Notes: generated by a model not told the origin, from the letters alone. A stretch of 19,752 bases of DNA from JAEVZK01 sp038202925 (GCA_038202925.1 JBBREM010000044.1:1-19752); one strand, 5' to 3'. Numbered from the stretch's first letter, positions 7,446 to 15,611 are shown. Program-made: numbers and translations.

Positions 7446-7924
7446 CGGCTGAGATCGAACACGAGGATGCCCCGGTTGGCAGCGACTTGGGCTGAGCCCA
7501 GATACACATTGCGGTCGTTGCGGCCGCGCTGATCGATGTCGACCACGAGGTGCTTGCCGCCATCTATCTTGAACGTGAATCCATCGTTCCCGGTGTGGGT
7601 GTCCATCTTGAAGCGAATCACATCGCCAGTGCGCCCGACGTGATCCTCGCCTTCGAGGAAGCGGCGGTCGACGTCGAAAATGCGACCCTTGCCGCGGAGG
7701 GTGATGCTGCCGTGGCTGACTTGGCCGTTGCGCTTGTTGTCTGATGAGACGATATGAACGGTGTTGCCATCGTGCCAAATGTAGATGCCGACGGCGCGGT
7801 CGAAGTTGACGCTCGGACGGCCGGCTGTAATCGACCAGGGGATCGTCTGTCGGCGCTCGGCGCGGGGTGTTTGGGCCTGGGCGACGGTGACGGCCAGCAG
7901 TGCTGCAAGTGCGATGGTTTTCAT
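7442..7924 (-). CDS. Small secreted protein of unknown function, 160 residues
   Basis: The N-terminus MKTIALAALLAVTVAQAQ is a clear Sec signal peptide with likely cleavage after AQA. The mature part (about 142 residues) is beta-rich: VGIYIWHDGNTVHIVSS, GSITLRGKGRIFDVD, DVIRFKMDTHTGNDGFTFKIDGGKHLVVDID and RGILVFDLS. This suggests a single beta-sandwich domain. No catalytic motif or known family was recognised. The start is supported by AAAGGAG 7 nt upstream of the ATG, a proper Shine-Dalgarno unlike several neighbours. It is divergent from kimA across 155 nt. Its TAG stop shares bases with the TAA of the plus-strand gene. Confidence 0.75.
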   Translation of the reverse strand: MKTIALAALLAVTVAQAQTPRAERRQTIPWSITAGRPSVNFDRAVGIYIWHDGNTVHIVSSDNKRNGQVSHGSITLRGKGRIFDVDRRFLEGEDHVGRTGDVIRFKMDTHTGNDGFTFKIDGGKHLVVDIDQRGRNDRNVYLGSAQVAANRGILVFDLSR

Positions 7925-8030
7925 TGGTTGACTCCTTTCGTTGAACGCCGGCTTCGGCTCGTTGAGACGTGGCTGGAGGGAAGGAGTTCACTGCGCCGCG
8001 TGAAACCTGTGGGCCATCCGCGAGTCCCGG

Positions 8031-8040
8031 TTGGTAGAAT
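8031..8040 (+). promoter_or_regulatory. Extended -10 element upstream of kimA
   Basis: TTGGTAGAAT contains TG-N-TAGAAT, an extended -10, 39 nt before the kimA ATG. The -35 position is not convincing, as is common with extended -10 promoters. No Shine-Dalgarno is visible before the kimA ATG. I see no c-di-AMP (ydaO) riboswitch core in the 155-nt intergenic region. Confidence 0.38.
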
Positions 8041-8079
8041 GCAACGGCTTCGCCGACATCTTCAATCGGCATTGCGAAT

Positions 8080-9978
8080 ATGAGCGAGCGACCTGTCGGA
8101 TTTGTCACACGGATGCGCCGAGCGATGTTCGGCAAGCCGATTGCCACCGCCCACGCCCATCACGAGCGGCTATCGGCGTTTTTGGGGCTCCCGGTATTTG
8201 CCAGCGACGCCCTCTCGTCGGTGGCTTACGCGACCGAAGCCATCCTTTCGATCCTGGTGCTGCACTCCGTCGGGGCGCTTCATCTACAAATCTGGTTGAG
8301 CCTTGCGATCTGCGTCCTCATCGTGCTGATCGCATTTGCGTACAACCAAACGATTCACGCCTATCCGAAGGGCGGAGGCTCGTACATCGTCGCATCAGAC
8401 AACTTGGGCACGATGCCTGGCCTTCTGGCGGGCGCGGCGTTGATGACCGACTACATCCTCACCGTCGCGGTGAGCATTGCTGCCGGCGTGGCGGCTCTAA
8501 CGTCCGCATTCCCCGTTTTGCACCCCTATTTGGTGCCGCTTAGCCTCGTGTTCATCGCGATGGTCGCGTGGGCAAATCTGCGCGGGATGCGCGAGTCGGG
8601 GATTGCCTTTGCGATTCCGACTTACGGCTTCATCCTCGGCATGTTGGCGCTGCTCATTACGGGCTTCGTCAAGTCGATCGGCTTGCCGACCGGTATGCAA
8701 CCTGGACACGTCGCCGCCGCCGACATGGGCCGCAGCGTGATAGGCGGCGAGGCCTCATTTGCCATGTGGTACATCATTCTGCGGGCGTTCGCTGCTGGAT
8801 GTACGGCCCTGACTGGAATCGAGGCCGTCAGCGACGGCGTCGCGGCGTTCAAGGCGCCCGAGTCGAAGAATGCCGCCAGGACGCTGCAGATGATGGCCGT
8901 GATCTTGAGCGTCGTCTTCGTGGGCCTTGGCTACATCAGCCAGTTTCTCGGCAGCGCGTCGACGCTGAATCTCGCGCTCAACACCACGCGCAGCGCGGAC
9001 TATAAGACGTTGATCTCCCAGGTCGCCGCATGGGTGTTCGGGCAAGGCAGCTTCGGCTTCTATTTCATTCAGTTCTCAACCGCTGCGATCTTGATTCTCG
9101 CCGCGAATACGGCCTTCGCCGACTTCCCGCGGCTGTCGAGCTTCCTCGCCCGCGATGGCTTCCTGCCGCGCCCGCTGGCGCGGCTGGGCGACCGGCTGGT
9201 CTTTCACAACGGCATCGTGGTGCTGGCCGTCCTCGCCGGCGCGCTCGTCACGTATTTCCACGGCGAGCTCGACCAGTTGCTGCCTCTCTATGCCGTCGGC
9301 GTATTCACCGCATTCACCCTGTCGCAGGCCGGTATGTACGCGCACTGGCGGAAGCTTCGAGGGAAAGGCTGGGCGTACAAGGCGACGGTCAACGGGATCG
9401 GCGCGATGCTCTGCTTCTTCGTGCTCGGCGTAATCCTGTATACCAAGTTCCTGGAAGGCGCCTGGATCGTCGTCGTCATCTTGCCGCTTCTGGTGCTGCT
9501 GTTCAAGGCGATCAAGAAGCGCTACAACTCGATCTCCAGCCAGCTTGAGATCGTCGGCGATCCTCCCGTGCGGCCGGCGCAGCACACATCGCTTCTACTC
9601 GTGCCCCGCGTGCACCGCGGAATCCTGTCCGCCCTCGAGTACGCGCTGCTCCTCGATCCGAACTGCCGCGCGCTGCACGTGGCAATCAACGACCGCTCCC
9701 TGCCGGAGGTCCGTCGGAACTGGGAGAAGTACGGCGAAGGCGTGCCGCTGACCATCATCTCGACCCCGCATCGCTCCCTGGTGCAGCCCGTGCTCGACTA
9801 CATCGACGAAATGCTGGAAGAGCAGCCCGACCAGGTAATCACCGTCATCGTGCCCGAGGCGGTGTCGCAGAGGCTATGGCACAAGCTGCTGCAGGAGAAC
9901 GTGGCGCAGCAGCTACGAACGGCGCTTGCTCAGCGCCGGAACGTAATGGTCACGAACGTGCGGTACTTCCTCAATTAA
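8080..9978 (+). CDS. kimA: KimA/YdaO-type potassium transporter (APC superfamily)
   Basis: This 632-residue membrane protein aligns along its length with Bacillus subtilis KimA, a high-affinity potassium-proton importer. Shared blocks are SSDALSSVAY-TE (ours SDALSSVAYATE, 42-53), YP-GGGSYIVASDNLG (95-110), DYILTVAVSIAAG (124-136), CTALTGIEAVS, ILILAANTAFADFPRLS, LARDGFLPR, GDRLVFHNGI and LLPLYAVGVFTAFTLSQ. From memory of the KimA structure, the potassium-site residues D36, Y43, D117 and Y118 correspond to D43, Y50, D124 and Y125 here, with identical spacing. About 12 membrane helices fill residues 35-500. The C-terminal 130 residues form a soluble, universal-stress-like domain (LLLVPRVHRGILSALEYALLLDP). 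The gene stands alone; potassium homeostasis is the likely role. Confidence 0.92.
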   Translation: MSERPVGFVTRMRRAMFGKPIATAHAHHERLSAFLGLPVFASDALSSVAYATEAILSILVLHSVGALHLQIWLSLAICVLIVLIAFAYNQTIHAYPKGGGSYIVASDNLGTMPGLLAGAALMTDYILTVAVSIAAGVAALTSAFPVLHPYLVPLSLVFIAMVAWANLRGMRESGIAFAIPTYGFILGMLALLITGFVKSIGLPTGMQPGHVAAADMGRSVIGGEASFAMWYIILRAFAAGCTALTGIEAVSDGVAAFKAPESKNAARTLQMMAVILSVVFVGLGYISQFLGSASTLNLALNTTRSADYKTLISQVAAWVFGQGSFGFYFIQFSTAAILILAANTAFADFPRLSSFLARDGFLPRPLARLGDRLVFHNGIVVLAVLAGALVTYFHGELDQLLPLYAVGVFTAFTLSQAGMYAHWRKLRGKGWAYKATVNGIGAMLCFFVLGVILYTKFLEGAWIVVVILPLLVLLFKAIKKRYNSISSQLEIVGDPPVRPAQHTSLLLVPRVHRGILSALEYALLLDPNCRALHVAINDRSLPEVRRNWEKYGEGVPLTIISTPHRSLVQPVLDYIDEMLEEQPDQVITVIVPEAVSQRLWHKLLQENVAQQLRTALAQRRNVMVTNVRYFLN

Positions 9979-10161
9979 GAGAGGAAAGGTTAGAGGGAGG
10001 AGGAAAGAGGAAAGATCTTTAGAGACGAAAGGGGGAAAGACGAGAGACTCCTGAGCCGACCAGAAAGTCGTATATTGTATTTTGTCTTCTGTCTTTTATC
10101 GTTTGTCTTTTGTCTTTCCCTCTTTCCTCTTTAAGCTCCATTAACCTCTAGCCTCTAACCT
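9979..10161. repeat. Long imperfect inverted repeat: purine-rich arm, then pyrimidine-rich arm
   Basis: The space between the convergent kimA and peptidase genes starts with an almost pure purine tract (9979-10048) and ends in an almost pure pyrimidine tract (10075-10161). The arms are imperfectly complementary in the same order. AGGTTAGAGG (9987-9996) pairs with 10152-10161, AAAGAGGAAAGA (10004-10015) with 10121-10132, and GGGAAAGAC (10033-10041) with 10112-10120. The last bases of the peptidase gene lie inside the right arm. A 15-nt word from the left arm (10034-10048) recurs exactly at 15777-15791. It may serve as a two-way transcript end or be an intergenic repeat family. Confidence 0.6.
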
Positions 10162-12671
10162 CCAGTCTTCTCCACCGCGCTTAAGAGAATCCCGTTCAGC
10201 AGCAGTTTAAACGTCCCATGCGGCTGGCCGCGGAAGGTGATCTCGGGGGTGAACATGTAGAGGTTGCCTTTGCCGATCTTGGCGTGGGCGATCGCGGCGG
10301 TGTTTTTCAGATAAGGCTGCCCAAGCGCCCAACCGCTGCGCAGGCTCTTGTCTGAGTCGAACCAGCCGATCTTCTCCACCCCTTCGCCGACTTTATAAAC
10401 CGGGTCGTCGTCGAACATCACGTCGACCTCGCTCGGCATTCCCCAGGCGATCGGCTGCGTGTTGTCGATTTTCATTCGCAGCACCGAGCCTGGAATGTAG
10501 AACTTGTCGCGGCTGAGCGGCTTGCCCGTTTCGTCCACCGCGGCGTTCTCGATCTTTAGCCCAAGTTGCTGGCCGATCCTTGTGGCCGGTCCCACGGCGA
10601 GGATGGTGCCGCCCTGCTCGAGGAACTCCCTGAGCTTCGGGATGGTCTTGCTGACCGTCATCGATCCGAGTCGCGCGCGGTATTTTTCGGGGATCGTTGT
10701 CGCGTCGATATCCCGCGGTTCGCGGGAGGAGATCGAGGCGTCGCTGGGGAGGATGAGAACGTCGTACTTGCCCGCGAGGCCGGCGTCTATGTCTGGGGCA
10801 TAGACAACAGTGTAGGGAACGCCGTAGTGATCAAGCACCCACCGAGTCCAGCCGCTTGGCATCGACCCGCCGTACCGGTCCCACAGGGCGGCACGCGGTG
10901 CCCGCAGCGCGCGTTCTCCTGCTCCATTCTGGAATACGAATCCGGTGCTAGTCATCGAAACTGAATTGCCAGCCATCGGATCCCCCTTGTAAAGGATTCT
11001 AAATGCGTATTGATATGAACCGAGGCCGAGGTCGAAGGTCGTAACAGGTCCGCCAACGGCGCCGCGGACGTAGATGGGTTGAGGCTCGGACAACACGCTA
11101 AAGTCTCCATCCGGGGCGGACTCCAGAAGCCGATCAAACCGAATGCCCATTTGAAAGGCAAGCGTGTAACCCGCGCTATCGTATGGGGGCACAGGCGGGC
11201 CGCCGGGATAAGCCAAATCGTTCGGGTGATCCTGCGGTTCAAACATATCGGCGACGTGGGGGCGGAAGGCTTGATCGCAGCGCACTACGTAGCAGCCTGC
11301 GGGGTAGGTTTTGCCCGAGGCATTGAAGGGCGCCTTGGCCCGCTGCACCTCCACCCCCACCTTTATCAGGCGGTTTAGAAATTCTTGGACCGCCAGGGAG
11401 TCCTGATCCGCTGGAATAACGTAAGCCCGTGGGTCGCGTAGCTCGGGCGCGCGCATGGCATCATAACCCTTCGCCCTCGCGAGCTCGATGCGCGAAGGGG
11501 TGTCGGTCCATGTGTCGCGGCTGCCGCGCTGGATCGAGTTGCGGCCCATTTGGTAGATGTTGTAAAGAATCTGCTCCCGGTGCCGGGAGGCGAAGTCCAT
11601 GACCGACCAGTTTGCGGTTATCGAATAGTCGATCGACTGCCGGAAGTGCCATTCCTGAGGCTGAACGGGAAAGGGAAGATCGCCGCGCGGCAACAGCTTG
11701 TCGGCTATGAAGGGAATGCGCGTGGGCGTCGGGGAGCCGATCGTCTCCGTCAGCAGTCCGATCATGTTGTGGAAGTAGCAAGTCGTGCGCAGGCCGCCGT
11801 TCCACCACGTCGAATAGCTCGATCCCGCGCGAATCGTCGCCCCCGGCTTCCCCTCGGCGATGAAGCGGCTCATCATGTTCGAGCCAACCTGATCCAGTTC
11901 TGAAACGACCAGGGGATCGAAATTGTAGTTGAACGGATCGCGAAAGGGCGGCTGAAAGAGCACCGTGCCGGCGGGACCGGTCTGGTGATGGTTGTAGACG
12001 ATCTGCGGGAACCAATCCCGATACATGAGGTGGTTCATGTTCGTGGTCTCGGCGAGATTGGAGGCGTAGAAATCGCGGTTGTTGTCGTGCCCCGCGTACT
12101 TCTCGTAGAGCACGGGCAGGTTGGCGAGGCTGCGCTTCTTGGGATCGGGATTGCGCATGTACCAATCCGCGACCAAGTCCTGGCCGTCCGGGTTCGCCTG
12201 CACGCAGAGAATGATGTCGTCGCGCAGAATGCGCCGGGTTTCCTCGTCGTCGCGCGAGACGAGCTGGTAGACCGTCTCCATGAGCTGCTGCGCGCCGAGG
12301 CTCTCGCTCGCGTGAAGTCCGCCGTCGATCCACACGACGGCCTTGCCGTCCTTTGCGAGCTTCTTCGCTTGGTCGTCGGTGAGCCCCTTTGCCAGGCACA
12401 GCCTGCGCGCGATTTCCTTGTATTTGGCAAGCTGGCGCATATTGGCGGGATCGGAGATAACCGCGACGAGTTGAGGCCGCCCTTCTTCGCTCTTGCCGAT
12501 CTCGACCACCTGCATCCGGTCCGACTCGCGGTCCAGCTTGCCCCAGTATTCGGTGAGCTGCTTGTAGTTGGCCAGGAAGTAGTCGTCGCCGAGGTTCGCG
12601 CCGAATTGCAGCTTCGGACTGGTGACGTGAGGCGAGAGGAGAAGGGTGGGGATGAGCGCGAGCGGTGTCAT
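10155..12671 (-). CDS. Secreted M14-family zinc carboxypeptidase with C-terminal GATase-like domain
   Basis: The protein has 838 residues. It begins with a short hydrophobic export signal (MTPLALIPTLLLSPHVTS). The peptidase domain follows at about 30-350. It shows the zinc motif HxxE as H120-ASE123 in DGGLHASES, ANPDGQD (159-165), DNNRDF (196-201) with the substrate-carboxylate-binding N/R pair, and YNHHQTGP (226-233), whose histidine is the likely third zinc ligand. The last third contains a GATase-1-like Rossmann segment (AGLAGKYDVLILPSDA, then IPKLREFLEQGGTILAVGPATR). It ends with a beta-rich tail, FTPEITFRGQPHGTFKLLLNGILL. This matches large M14 peptidases common in free-living bacteria with many secreted proteases. 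The role is probably peptide scavenging in periplasm or medium; the exact substrate is unknown. The ATG lacks a good Shine-Dalgarno. It is alone and convergent with kimA. Confidence 0.9.
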   Translation of the reverse strand: MTPLALIPTLLLSPHVTSPKLQFGANLGDDYFLANYKQLTEYWGKLDRESDRMQVVEIGKSEEGRPQLVAVISDPANMRQLAKYKEIARRLCLAKGLTDDQAKKLAKDGKAVVWIDGGLHASESLGAQQLMETVYQLVSRDDEETRRILRDDIILCVQANPDGQDLVADWYMRNPDPKKRSLANLPVLYEKYAGHDNNRDFYASNLAETTNMNHLMYRDWFPQIVYNHHQTGPAGTVLFQPPFRDPFNYNFDPLVVSELDQVGSNMMSRFIAEGKPGATIRAGSSYSTWWNGGLRTTCYFHNMIGLLTETIGSPTPTRIPFIADKLLPRGDLPFPVQPQEWHFRQSIDYSITANWSVMDFASRHREQILYNIYQMGRNSIQRGSRDTWTDTPSRIELARAKGYDAMRAPELRDPRAYVIPADQDSLAVQEFLNRLIKVGVEVQRAKAPFNASGKTYPAGCYVVRCDQAFRPHVADMFEPQDHPNDLAYPGGPPVPPYDSAGYTLAFQMGIRFDRLLESAPDGDFSVLSEPQPIYVRGAVGGPVTTFDLGLGSYQYAFRILYKGDPMAGNSVSMTSTGFVFQNGAGERALRAPRAALWDRYGGSMPSGWTRWVLDHYGVPYTVVYAPDIDAGLAGKYDVLILPSDASISSREPRDIDATTIPEKYRARLGSMTVSKTIPKLREFLEQGGTILAVGPATRIGQQLGLKIENAAVDETGKPLSRDKFYIPGSVLRMKIDNTQPIAWGMPSEVDVMFDDDPVYKVGEGVEKIGWFDSDKSLRSGWALGQPYLKNTAAIAHAKIGKGNLYMFTPEITFRGQPHGTFKLLLNGILLSAVEKTGG

Positions 12672-13088
12672 GCCGGTTGCGTTCTACCCCGTCCTTGTGA
12701 TCGGGTTGTCATCACACGCCCTCGGGATACGTGCGCGGCACGTGTAGCCGCGACGGCACGTCGCGCTCGCGTCATCCTGAGCGGAGAGGCGAGCGGTGCG
12801 AGCGCTTGCAGTCGAAGGACCGCCGCTGCCACGCCACACCGACTTAAGGGCAAGCGAAAGCTGGGCGCTTCGCGCCTATTCATCTCCTACGGAGTCTCTC
12901 CTGAGTGCGGCGGTCCTTCGACTTGCCCGCTGGGGTGCGGCCTCGCTCAGGATGATGGTGCCGGGCGTCACATGCCGTGACGGCTACACGCCTTCGGCAT
13001 ACGTGCGGAGCACGCGCGGGCCGCAACGACACGTCGCATTAGGCACCGTGGCTCACATGTCGTGACGGCTACGCATGTTCGGCGTTTG
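12672..13088. repeat. Gene-free composite repeat region
   Basis: No believable gene is present here. Two direct copies of a roughly 51-bp GC-rich unit lie at 12714-12764 and 12986-13037 (both start ACACGCC, contain ATACGTGCG and end ACGTCGC). Between them is an inverted pair. CATCCTGAGCG (12773-12783) is inverted at 12944-12954, and a 17-bp word at 12810-12826 (AGTCGAAGGACCGCCGC) is inverted at 12907-12923. The CATCCTGAGCG...GTCGAAGGACC word pair is a dispersed intergenic sequence that I recall from many unrelated bacterial genomes. Open frames across it translate to repeat-derived, low-complexity peptides. Confidence 0.72.
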
Positions 13089-13850
13089 TTAGCTCCGCGC
13101 TCCGCTCGACGCCTCAAAAAGCTGCGGCAAAGGTGAGCCCATGAGACGCGCCGTCTCTCGAAGCTGAAGGACGATAATTTCAGCCTCCGCTTTCGCAGTG
13201 CCGCCGGCCGCGACCATCGCTTCGCACACCTGAACCAGGTTGCCGAGCGCGATGGCGTCGCCATCCAGCAAAGCCACATATCCCGCCGCAATCAAGTACC
13301 CGGCGGGCCCCTCGGAAGAGATCTCAGCCGGCTTGCCGGCCTCGGCAGCGGCAAGCGTTTCGAACTCGAGAGCGCGGCCATAGGCAGCCCGCGCCTCGAC
13401 GATCAGGCCGAGGGACTGCGAATGCTTGCCGATCGCCCACTGCGCCATTGCCTTCGAGCCGTTCGGCTTGTCCAGATGATCGCGATACCAAGCGCCCTTC
13501 TTCGCATACGCGAGCCCCTTCTCAAAGTGCCGCAGCTCCCGGTTGAAGCCGTCCGCCCAGCAGTCGGCGAGGTTCGCCGCAGTATTGAAGCAAATCAGAT
13601 TGGCCTGCTGCAAGAAATCGCCCGCCAAGTTCTCGCAGTCTGCGATGGCGGCATCGGCCAGAGCGATCATCACATCCAGGTTTTTGTTTTCCCAGTCGTC
13701 GAAGGCGAGTTTGCGGATGACGAAGCGGTACAGCGAGATGCGCGCGCCATCGTCCTCGATGCCTCCGATCGTAGCCAGCAGCCCCGCCGAATCGCCGGCT
13801 TCGGCTAGGCTTTTGAGGCCGGGCCATTCTGCCGCGTGGTCAAAGCTCAT
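13089..13850 (-). CDS. Alpha-helical protein of unknown function, TPR-like
   Basis: The product has 253 residues and no signal peptide, so it is probably cytoplasmic. It is almost wholly alpha-helical, with helix pairs typical of tetratricopeptide-like folds: LKSLAEAGDSAGLLATIGG, NLDVMIALADAAIADCENLAGDFLQQANLICFNTAANLADCW, HFEKGLAYAKKG, KAMAQWAIGKHSQSLGLIVEARAAYGRALEFETLAAAEAG and AKAEAEIIVLQLRETARLM. The match to TPR is by pattern only and I name no family. It lies 19 nt after the methyltransferase stop on the same strand and is probably cotranscribed with it. There is no Shine-Dalgarno before the ATG. TAAGCT sits 7 nt upstream, so a separate leaderless start is also possible. Confidence 0.7.
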   Translation of the reverse strand: MSFDHAAEWPGLKSLAEAGDSAGLLATIGGIEDDGARISLYRFVIRKLAFDDWENKNLDVMIALADAAIADCENLAGDFLQQANLICFNTAANLADCWADGFNRELRHFEKGLAYAKKGAWYRDHLDKPNGSKAMAQWAIGKHSQSLGLIVEARAAYGRALEFETLAAAEAGKPAEISSEGPAGYLIAAGYVALLDGDAIALGNLVQVCEAMVAAGGTAKAEAEIIVLQLRETARLMGSPLPQLFEASSGARS

Positions 13851-13869
13851 GAGAGCAAGCTTAGCCCGG

Positions 13870-14676
13870 CTAAGGCTTAGACATCAGGAGTGAATAGGTC
13901 TGCGGCAGCATACGCATGCGCTCCGCGGGCACGTTGGGCATGCTGTCCCAATAGGTGTCGGGGTACTCCTCGAGCCGCTCAAATCGCAGCCCCGCGCCGG
14001 TCAAAGCCCCCAACACCTGTCCGAAGCGCCAGTTTCGCTCGTGCTTCACGGCGTGCTCCTCGGGCGGCTTGCCAAGATCGCCGATGTAGCCTCCGGGCCA
14101 GCCGGCTTCGCTGTAGACCTGATCCGAAAAGTAGTCGCCCCACCGGGCATCGAGCCGAAAGTCGTCGGCGTCGAGATCCCACACCGATGCGATTGGATGG
14201 CCTTCGAAGATGTACAGCTTGCCGCCCGGCTTGAGCAGGCGATAGATCACCCGGGCCCAGCTGTCGAGGTCGTGATTCCAACACAGCGCGCCGCGGCCGG
14301 TGTAGACGAGATCGGCGGTGCCGTCCAATTCGCTTGGAGTGTCGAGCAAGTCGCAGCGGTGCCACGTCGCCGGGGCATTCAGCGCCTGTCCCTTGCGCCG
14401 GGCGACCTCGATCATGCGGTCGCTTATGTCCACGCCGACTACCTCGTGGGCGCCGAGATTCCACAGCGAGAGGGTGTCGGTCCCGCCCGCGCATTGCAGA
14501 TGGATGGCTCGCCGGCACCACGAGCGGAGGTCTGTCAGGAACTCATACTCGGGCTCGACAAAGTTCGTCCCGCCGCCCCGCAGGAATTCTATCCGCTCCT
14601 GCAGATCGGCCTCATAGGCCTCCGCGCCTTCGTTCCAGCCGGTGCGATTGTCCTCGTGCAGCGCGCGGATATCCAT
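13870..14676 (-). CDS. Class I SAM-dependent methyltransferase
   Basis: This 268-residue protein has a Rossmann methyltransferase core. The SAM-binding motif I is IHLQCAGGTDTLSL (58-71), with CAGGTD in place of the usual GxGxG. The acidic motif II is VVGVDIS (79-85), followed by RMIEVARRKG. The next strand is ADLVYTGRGALCWNHDLDSWARVIYRLLKPGGKLYIFEGHP, with the LKPGG motif before strand 5. The N-terminus (WNEGAEAYE) is typical of small-molecule methyltransferases. The substrate is unknown. The ATG has no Shine-Dalgarno; CAGAAT ends 6 nt before it. It is the first gene of a likely pair with the helical unknown downstream and is divergent from the lipid kinase across about 56 nt. Confidence 0.88.
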   Translation of the reverse strand: MDIRALHEDNRTGWNEGAEAYEADLQERIEFLRGGGTNFVEPEYEFLTDLRSWCRRAIHLQCAGGTDTLSLWNLGAHEVVGVDISDRMIEVARRKGQALNAPATWHRCDLLDTPSELDGTADLVYTGRGALCWNHDLDSWARVIYRLLKPGGKLYIFEGHPIASVWDLDADDFRLDARWGDYFSDQVYSEAGWPGGYIGDLGKPPEEHAVKHERNWRFGQVLGALTGAGLRFERLEEYPDTYWDSMPNVPAERMRMLPQTYSLLMSKP

Positions 14677-14732
14677 TCCTGGATTCTGGCTCGTCGGAAC
14701 CGCCCATGCAGGACATGCGCCTCACTCTCGGT

Positions 14733-15602
14733 ATGCCACGCTGCACGATCCTGATGAATGCGCGCGCGGGGCTGCACAAGGACACGCTCACCCCGGAGCA
14801 GATGCGCGAGCTGGTGAACAAACTCGGAATAGAAGCCGAGATTCTCGAGACCGACTCGGAAGCGCACATGTGCGAGAGCATCCGCCGGCTGCAGAACGGG
14901 GGCGTAGAACGCCTCGCCGTCGCTGGCGGAGACGGCACGATCCACGCCGCCGTGCAATGCCTGGCGTGCACCCAGACCGAATTGGCGATCATTCCCCAAG
15001 GCACGCGCAACAATTTCGCCCACGCGCTCGGCCTCCCAATGGAGCCGGAGCATGCCCTCGCGCTGCTTAGAGAGGGCCGGGTGATCAATGTCGACCTCGG
15101 CAAGGCGCACGGGACGTTCTTCACCGAGGCGGCGGGCGTGGGGCTTTTCGCCGACGTCCTGGACGCCTACGGCCAAGCGAACAAGAGCTTTTGGAGGGGG
15201 AGCTTCGCGATTCTTCGCATCTTCTTCGCGGCCCGCCCGAAGCGGCTGCGGCTGACGATCGATGGCCAGCTCGACGCGGAGAAGGCGGTGATGTGTACGG
15301 TCGCCAACGGCTACCGAATCGGGGCCGGAGCCCCCATCGCCCCCGGCGCGAGCGTGGTCGATGGCAAGCTCGACCTCGTGATCCTCGGCGCGCTCTCGCG
15401 CCTGGAAATCGTGCGTTACTATCGAGAGATCAAGCAGAAGGGGAACGTTAACCTGCCGAAGATCAGGCGGATGCGGGCCCGCGAGGTGCGCATCGAGGCC
15501 GCAATCCCGCTCGCGATGCACGTGGACGATCAGGTCGTCGGCACGACGCCGGCGGCGATCGAAGTGGTTCCGGAGGCGTTGCGGGTCGTGGTGAAGGCTT
15601 GA
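14733..15602 (+). CDS. Diacylglycerol kinase catalytic-domain protein (YegS/BmrU-like lipid kinase)
   Basis: I chose the ATG at 14733 (289 residues) because MPRCTILMNARAG then matches the usual first strand and NP/NARAG loop of this family. In-frame ATGs at 14715 and 14706 are possible, and none has a clear Shine-Dalgarno. The nucleotide-binding GGDGT motif is at 65-69 and IPQGTRNNFAHALGLP at 87-102. EAAGVGLFADVL marks the C-terminal domain, which ends MHVDDQVVGTTPAAIEVVPEALRVVV, the standard beta-sandwich close. Family enzymes phosphorylate diacylglycerol or related lipids using ATP on the inner face of the membrane. The exact lipid is unknown. A hairpin array begins 10 nt after its stop. 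It is unrelated in fold to the DgkA domain encoded at 17586-18305. Confidence 0.9.
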   Translation: MPRCTILMNARAGLHKDTLTPEQMRELVNKLGIEAEILETDSEAHMCESIRRLQNGGVERLAVAGGDGTIHAAVQCLACTQTELAIIPQGTRNNFAHALGLPMEPEHALALLREGRVINVDLGKAHGTFFTEAAGVGLFADVLDAYGQANKSFWRGSFAILRIFFAARPKRLRLTIDGQLDAEKAVMCTVANGYRIGAGAPIAPGASVVDGKLDLVILGALSRLEIVRYYREIKQKGNVNLPKIRRMRAREVRIEAAIPLAMHVDDQVVGTTPAAIEVVPEALRVVVKA

Positions 15603-15611
15603 GTTCAGTGA

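Noticed and set aside
7925..8079. ydaO-type c-di-AMP riboswitch before kimA
   Set aside because: I searched by eye for the conserved core and pseudoknot segments of this riboswitch and did not find them.
7038..8147. Minus-strand open frame of 369 codons covering 7038-8147
   Set aside because: It is Arg/Pro/His-rich and overlaps both the small plus-strand gene and the secreted protein with a clear signal peptide and Shine-Dalgarno, which explain the region better.
11985..12980. Plus-strand open frame of 331 codons
   Set aside because: It is the antisense of the M14 peptidase and runs into the repeat region. High GC produces long antisense frames, and its Val/His/Arg-rich composition is typical of a shadow.
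12796..13065. Open frame of 89 codons across the intergenic repeat region
   Set aside because: Its translation (AVLRLARWGAASLRMM and similar) is what the dispersed CATCCTGAGCG/GTCGAAGGACC repeat gives in one frame. It has no start signal and no domain.
14334..14732. N-terminal extension of the lipid kinase frame to 422 codons
   Set aside because: The extra 133 codons lie antisense to the methyltransferase and are Arg/Ser/Pro-rich with no family match. The kinase family begins at the NARAG strand.
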